A stretch of DNA of 38,893 nucleotides from Acidobacterium sp. (GTDB lineage: Bacteria > Acidobacteriota > Terriglobia > Terriglobales > Acidobacteriaceae): positions 1 to 38,893 of the forward strand of contig PMUI01000018.1 of NCBI GenBank assembly GCA_003166955.1, in the 5' to 3' direction. Position numbers and translations under genes: made by a program. Below, piece by piece: positions 36,253-38,893 of this stretch. Under the pieces are notes generated by a model, which did not search any database, was not told where the DNA came from, and was given only the letters and a program-made list of their open reading frames with translations. Every line of letters begins with the position of its first letter. The stretch's first letter is position 1.

Positions 36253-36342
36253 CGAGTCCTGTTTCCATTCTTCGCGCCTTGCGCCGCGGAATCAAATCCC
36301 GCGCCCAGCGAGCCGCAAATCCCGCACTTCGCGCAATACTAT

Positions 36343-36371
36343 TTGACGGCGCGCCGCAATGTGGGTATAAA
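36343..36371 (+). promoter_or_regulatory. Sigma-70 promoter for the TPR gene
   Basis: TTGACG (36343-36348), a 17-nt spacer and TATAAA (36366-36371): one mismatch in each hexamer. The predicted start lies about 57 nt before ATG 36436. Confidence 0.75.
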
Positions 36372-36435
36372 ACGGTGTCTACTGGTTGCAGGAAGACGCC
36401 GCGTGCCCCGGCTGCGTCTTCGAGGCAGATCGATT

Positions 36436-37002
36436 ATGGCCCGAATGCAGGAAGCACGCGAAATACCCACCCCTCGCCGCTCTCCACGCTCACCCTCCGC
36501 CAAATCCGCTGCGCCGTCGAGCGAGAATAAACAAATGCTCCAGGATTACCAAAACGCCCTCCAACTCATGCAGCAGGGCAAGTTCGAGAAGGCTCGCGTC
36601 CTTTTCGAGAAGCTCACCCGCGATGGATCTCCCGAAATCCTCGAGCGCTCTCGCGTCTACATCACCGTCTGCGAGCGCAACTCCAGAGAATCCTCGCTCA
36701 GCTTCAAGACTCCCGAAGAGCAGTACGACTATGCGGTTTCCCTGCTCAACGCCGGCTCCTATGAAGAAGCCCGCGACCAGTTCGAGTCCATCCTCGGTTC
36801 CGCTCCTCAGGCGGACTTTGCCCACTACGGCATGGCGTTGCTCAGCAGCATGACCGGCCAGGCCGAGGAAGCACTCGACCACCTCGGAAAAGCGATCGAG
36901 ATTAATCCATCGAATCGCATTCAGGCGCGCAGCGACCCCGACTTCATCGATATGGCCGACGATCCCCGCTTCACCGAGCTTCTTTACCCGGAGTCCAGCT
37001 AG
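36436..37002 (+). CDS. Tetratricopeptide repeat protein
   Basis: 188 residues from ATG 36436; GAGG lies about 10 nt upstream. A basic, Ser/Pro-rich N-terminal 30 residues are followed by TPR helices: DYQNALQLMQQGKFEKARVL, FEKLTRDGSPEILERSRVYI, PEEQYDYAVSLLNAGSYEEA and ALLSSMTGQAEEALDHLGKA. TPRs mediate protein interaction. A similar architecture is seen in Acidobacteria small TPR proteins of unknown partner. It has its own promoter, 17+hexamer type, upstream. Confidence 0.8.
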   Translation: MARMQEAREIPTPRRSPRSPSAKSAAPSSENKQMLQDYQNALQLMQQGKFEKARVLFEKLTRDGSPEILERSRVYITVCERNSRESSLSFKTPEEQYDYAVSLLNAGSYEEARDQFESILGSAPQADFAHYGMALLSSMTGQAEEALDHLGKAIEINPSNRIQARSDPDFIDMADDPRFTELLYPESS

Positions 37003-37011
37003 CGGCGAGCG

Positions 37012-37039
37012 GGAAGCTGGAAGGTAGAAGCTGGAAGCG
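37012..37039. repeat. Heptamer array in the inverse orientation
   Basis: GGAAGCT, GGAAGGT, AGAAGCT, GGAAGCG: the reverse complement of AGCTTCC units. With the array at 37084-37139 it forms an inverted pair after the TPR gene that could fold as a hairpin in RNA. Confidence 0.65.
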
Positions 37040-37083
37040 AATTGCCCCGGACGACCTCGCAGAATGGATCGGAACCGGGCTCC

Positions 37084-37139
37084 GAGCTCCCAGCTTCCTG
37101 CTTCCCGCTTCCTGCTTCCTGCTCCCAGCTTCCTGCTAG
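37084..37139. repeat. CTGCTTC heptamer array, eight units
   Basis: Eight in-phase units (GAGCTCC, CAGCTTC, CTGCTTC, CCGCTTC, CTGCTTC, CTGCTCC, CAGCTTC, CTGCTAG) lie 30 nt upstream of the yvcK start; a shorter heptamer pair (GTCCCTG, ATCCCTC) follows up to the base before the start. Confidence 0.75.
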
Positions 37140-37168
37140 ACTCGTAAGCGTAAGTCCCTGATCCCTCA

Positions 37169-38212
37169 GTGACTCAAGCTGCGAACTCCATCGCTCCCGA
37201 AGGCCTGCGCGTCGTCGCAATCGGCGGTGGCACCGGCCTCTCCACCCTGCTGCGCGGCCTCAAGCTCCGCGTTCCGCACCCCACCCGCCCGCTCGCCCCC
37301 GGCACCCCCGACCCACTCATCGCCGACCTCACCGCGGTCGTCACCGTCACCGACGATGGCGGCTCCAGCGGCCGCCTCCGCCGCGAGTTCAAGATGCTTC
37401 CCCCCGGCGACCTGCGCAACTGCATGGTCGCGCTCTCCGAGGACGAGCGCCTCCTCTCCCGCCTCTTCAAGCACCGCTTCCGCAATGCCGGCGCGCTGGG
37501 CGGCCATAATTTTGGCAACCTCTTCATCGCCGCCCTCACTGAAATGACCGGCGACTTCGCCCAGGCCATCCGGCTATCCGCCGAAATCCTCGCCACCCGC
37601 GGCCACATCTTCCCCGCCACCGCCACCAACGTCACCGTCACCGCCCGCATGGAAGACGGCACCATCGTCCGCGGCGAAACCAACATCACCGCCAGCCGCC
37701 AGCGCATCGTCGAGCTCATGCTCGACCCACCCGATCCGCCGCCGCCCCCCGAGACCCTCCAGGCCATCGCCGCCGCCGACCTCATCACCGTCGGCCCCGG
37801 CTCGCTCTACACCAGCATCGTCACCAATCTCCTCGTTCACGGCATTCCCGAAGCCCTCGGCGCCGCTCAGGCCACGCGCGTCTTCATCTGCAATCTCATG
37901 ACCCAGGCCAACGAGAGCCTGCACCTCACCGCTTCGCAGCACATCGAGCGCATCTACGAGCACGCCGGCCGCCCCATCTTCGACTACGCCCTCGTCAATA
38001 CCGCTCCCGTCTCGCGCGAACTCCGCGACCGCTACGCTGCCGAAGGCGCCGAGATCACCATCGCCGACGTCGACCGCATCGAAGCCCTCGGCGTTCAGTG
38101 CATCACCGGCAACTTCGCCGCCGAAGGCGACGTCCTCCGCCACGCCGCCGACCGAGTCACCGACGCGCTTCTGTCTCTCCCGGTCCGTTCCGCCGCTGTT
38201 GCCGCCCACTGA
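37169..38212 (+). CDS. yvcK: YvcK/CofD-family gluconeogenesis factor
   Basis: 347 residues from GTG 37169. The family binds UDP-sugars or phospho-substrates and is needed for growth on gluconeogenic carbon and for cell-wall shape in Bacillus. Motifs: VVAIGGGTGLSTLLRGLKLR, VVTVTDDGGSSGRLRREFKM, LPPGDLRNCMVALSEDE, AGALGGHNFGNLFIAALTEM and AADLITVGPGSLYTSIVTNL. The start lacks an SD and follows two heptamers. The repeat copy B begins 10 nt after the stop. Alternative CofD/FPL transferase activity is unlikely without F420 genes. Confidence 0.9.
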   Translation: MTQAANSIAPEGLRVVAIGGGTGLSTLLRGLKLRVPHPTRPLAPGTPDPLIADLTAVVTVTDDGGSSGRLRREFKMLPPGDLRNCMVALSEDERLLSRLFKHRFRNAGALGGHNFGNLFIAALTEMTGDFAQAIRLSAEILATRGHIFPATATNVTVTARMEDGTIVRGETNITASRQRIVELMLDPPDPPPPPETLQAIAAADLITVGPGSLYTSIVTNLLVHGIPEALGAAQATRVFICNLMTQANESLHLTASQHIERIYEHAGRPIFDYALVNTAPVSRELRDRYAAEGAEITIADVDRIEALGVQCITGNFAAEGDVLRHAADRVTDALLSLPVRSAAVAAH

Positions 38213-38221
38213 TCCTGGGTC

Positions 38222-38755
38222 CCTGTCCGTCTGACGGCTTTTTTCGATTCGCTGTTTGTTCGCATTCCCCGAAAAAATGCCCCCCTCCGAAAAAATGGCC
38301 GATGACTTGTTTTGAGTGAGTTAGCAGAGTTACCGGGCTTGAGTACCCTGGAGAAGTGACGTAGTACCTGTCAGTTACGACCTCGGTCGAGGTTGATATA
38401 AGCTCGGCTCGGTTTGCATCAAACTCGGCCGAGTTGAGGGTAGATGATTGAGGCCGGGTCACATGGAGTTCGGCCGAGGTTGATGTCAACAGGGCCGAGT
38501 TTGATGGGTACTCGGCCGAGTTAACAGCAGACACGGCTGAGTTTGTAGCAGAGGCGGTCGAGTTTGAGGCACACACGGCCGTGAGGCCGCTTCGTGAGTG
38601 GCCCCAGGGTGGCCCTGGATGCGACAGGGCGGAGTGCGGGGCACAGGACGAGCGTGGCTCGCGGCAACGGCTGCTTTGCGGTCCTCATTGATTTCTCCCC
38701 GGTTCAGACAATAGAAAAGGCCGCCGGATGGCGGCCTTTTTCTTTTTTACCCTCT
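38222..38755 (-). repeat. Long inverted repeat, copy B
   Basis: The minus strand of this block matches the plus strand of copy A (28550-29080) from AGAGGGTAA to CAGACGGAC. The 21-bp-spaced motif (GGCCGAGTT on the plus strand) occurs at 38385, 38406, 38427, near 38452, 38472, 38493, 38514, 38535, 38556 and 38577. It fills the whole gap between yvcK and the Flp pilin gene, and its hairpin stands where the pilin gene's terminator is expected. Confidence 0.85.
38719..38736. terminator. Rho-independent terminator after the Flp pilin gene
   Basis: A 7-bp stem GGCCGCC / GGCGGCC with loop ATCC read on the minus strand, followed by TTTTC; on the plus strand a longer T-rich run follows. It lies 37 nt after the pilin stop and is also the hairpin of repeat copy B. 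Confidence 0.8.
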
Positions 38756-38772
38756 GTTACCGGCCTCAATTC

Positions 38773-38893
38773 TTAGAGGCTGCTCCCGATCGTATTAAAT
38801 TCGTTCGATATTTTGTTGTTGAGGCCCTTGAGCGCGGCGATGGCAGCAACGGCGATCAGCGCTGCAATCAGGGTGACGTGCCCCCGAAAAACT
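38773..38893 (-). CDS. Flp-type pilin, C-terminal part
   Basis: About 40 codons enter from the right edge: VTLIAALIAVAAIAALKGLN, then NKISNEFNTIGSSL and TAA. The hydrophobic IAALIAVAAIAAL helix followed by a polar KISNxFNxIGxxL tail is the hallmark of Flp/Fap type IVb pilins assembled by Tad machinery. The leader and processing site lie beyond the window. Tad secretion genes would be expected upstream on the minus strand, to the right of the window. Confidence 0.85.
   Translation of the reverse strand, partial: VFRGHVTLIAALIAVAAIAALKGLNNKISNEFNTIGSSL

Overview
The window looks like chromosomal DNA of a GC-rich soil-type bacterium, most likely an acidobacterium of the Terriglobia group. This rests on gene content and style: secreted Ig-like and YVTN proteins, adjacent GH3 and GH1 glycosidases, a fused E1 dehydrogenase, an Hfq-like protein with a long N-terminal extension, tiny NQK-repeat and DUF3175 proteins, and hairpin and heptanucleotide intergenic repeats. 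The assignment is inference; there is no rRNA or complete tRNA gene here to settle it.

Layout. 1-2716: 5' part of a large secreted Ig-repeat protein (minus). 3.0-4.35 kb: a gene graveyard holding the 3' tails of a phospholipase C, an AAA ATPase and a DUF499-like ATPase, followed by an att-like segment. 4.4-10.3 kb: secreted protein, YVTN propeller protein, KOW-like small protein, formate-THF ligase (fhs), a 49-residue protein and a DUF3175 protein. 10.35-13.4 kb: translationally coupled flavin oxidoreductase and APC permease (minus). 13.6-17.9 kb: exported GH3 and Tat-exported GH1 beta-glycosidases with a perfect LacI-type palindrome between them. 18.1-24.2 kb: DNA polymerase III delta-prime, Hfq-like protein, Sua5/TsaC, CYTH phosphatase, HAMP protein, MscS channel and a small secreted protein. 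24.5-26.7 kb: fused alpha-keto acid dehydrogenase E1. 26.8-27.6 kb: membrane protein gene cut by an in-frame amber codon. 27.6-29.1 kb: repeat-rich, nearly gene-free. 29.2-32.0 kb: aroB, phhA, phoU. 32.0-32.5 kb: MerR and DinB remnants. 32.8-38.2 kb: three Acidobacteria-type hypothetical proteins, a TPR protein and yvcK. 38.77 kb to the end: C-terminus of a Flp pilin (minus).

The strongest unexplained structure is a pair of ~530-bp inverted repeats (28550-29080 and 38222-38755). They enclose the aroB-yvcK block. Each has a bidirectional terminator-like hairpin whose stem differs between copies while the ATCC loop is kept, an SD plus ATG, and an array of about nine or ten AACTCGGCC-like motifs spaced 21 bp apart, two helical turns. 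Reading frame is not preserved between the copies, so the element looks non-coding or regulatory.

A second pervasive signal is heptanucleotide tandem arrays (TTCCCTG, AGCTTCC, GTACCCT, CTGAACG, GCTCCCG and others) at many gene borders. They often contain the stop codon of one gene or end 0-3 nt before the start codon of the next, in place of a Shine-Dalgarno sequence. A third is a family of short hairpins with differing stems and 7-nt loops. A parS-like palindrome lies at 34.93 kb.

Most protein-coding calls rest on motif recognition alone; no database search was run.
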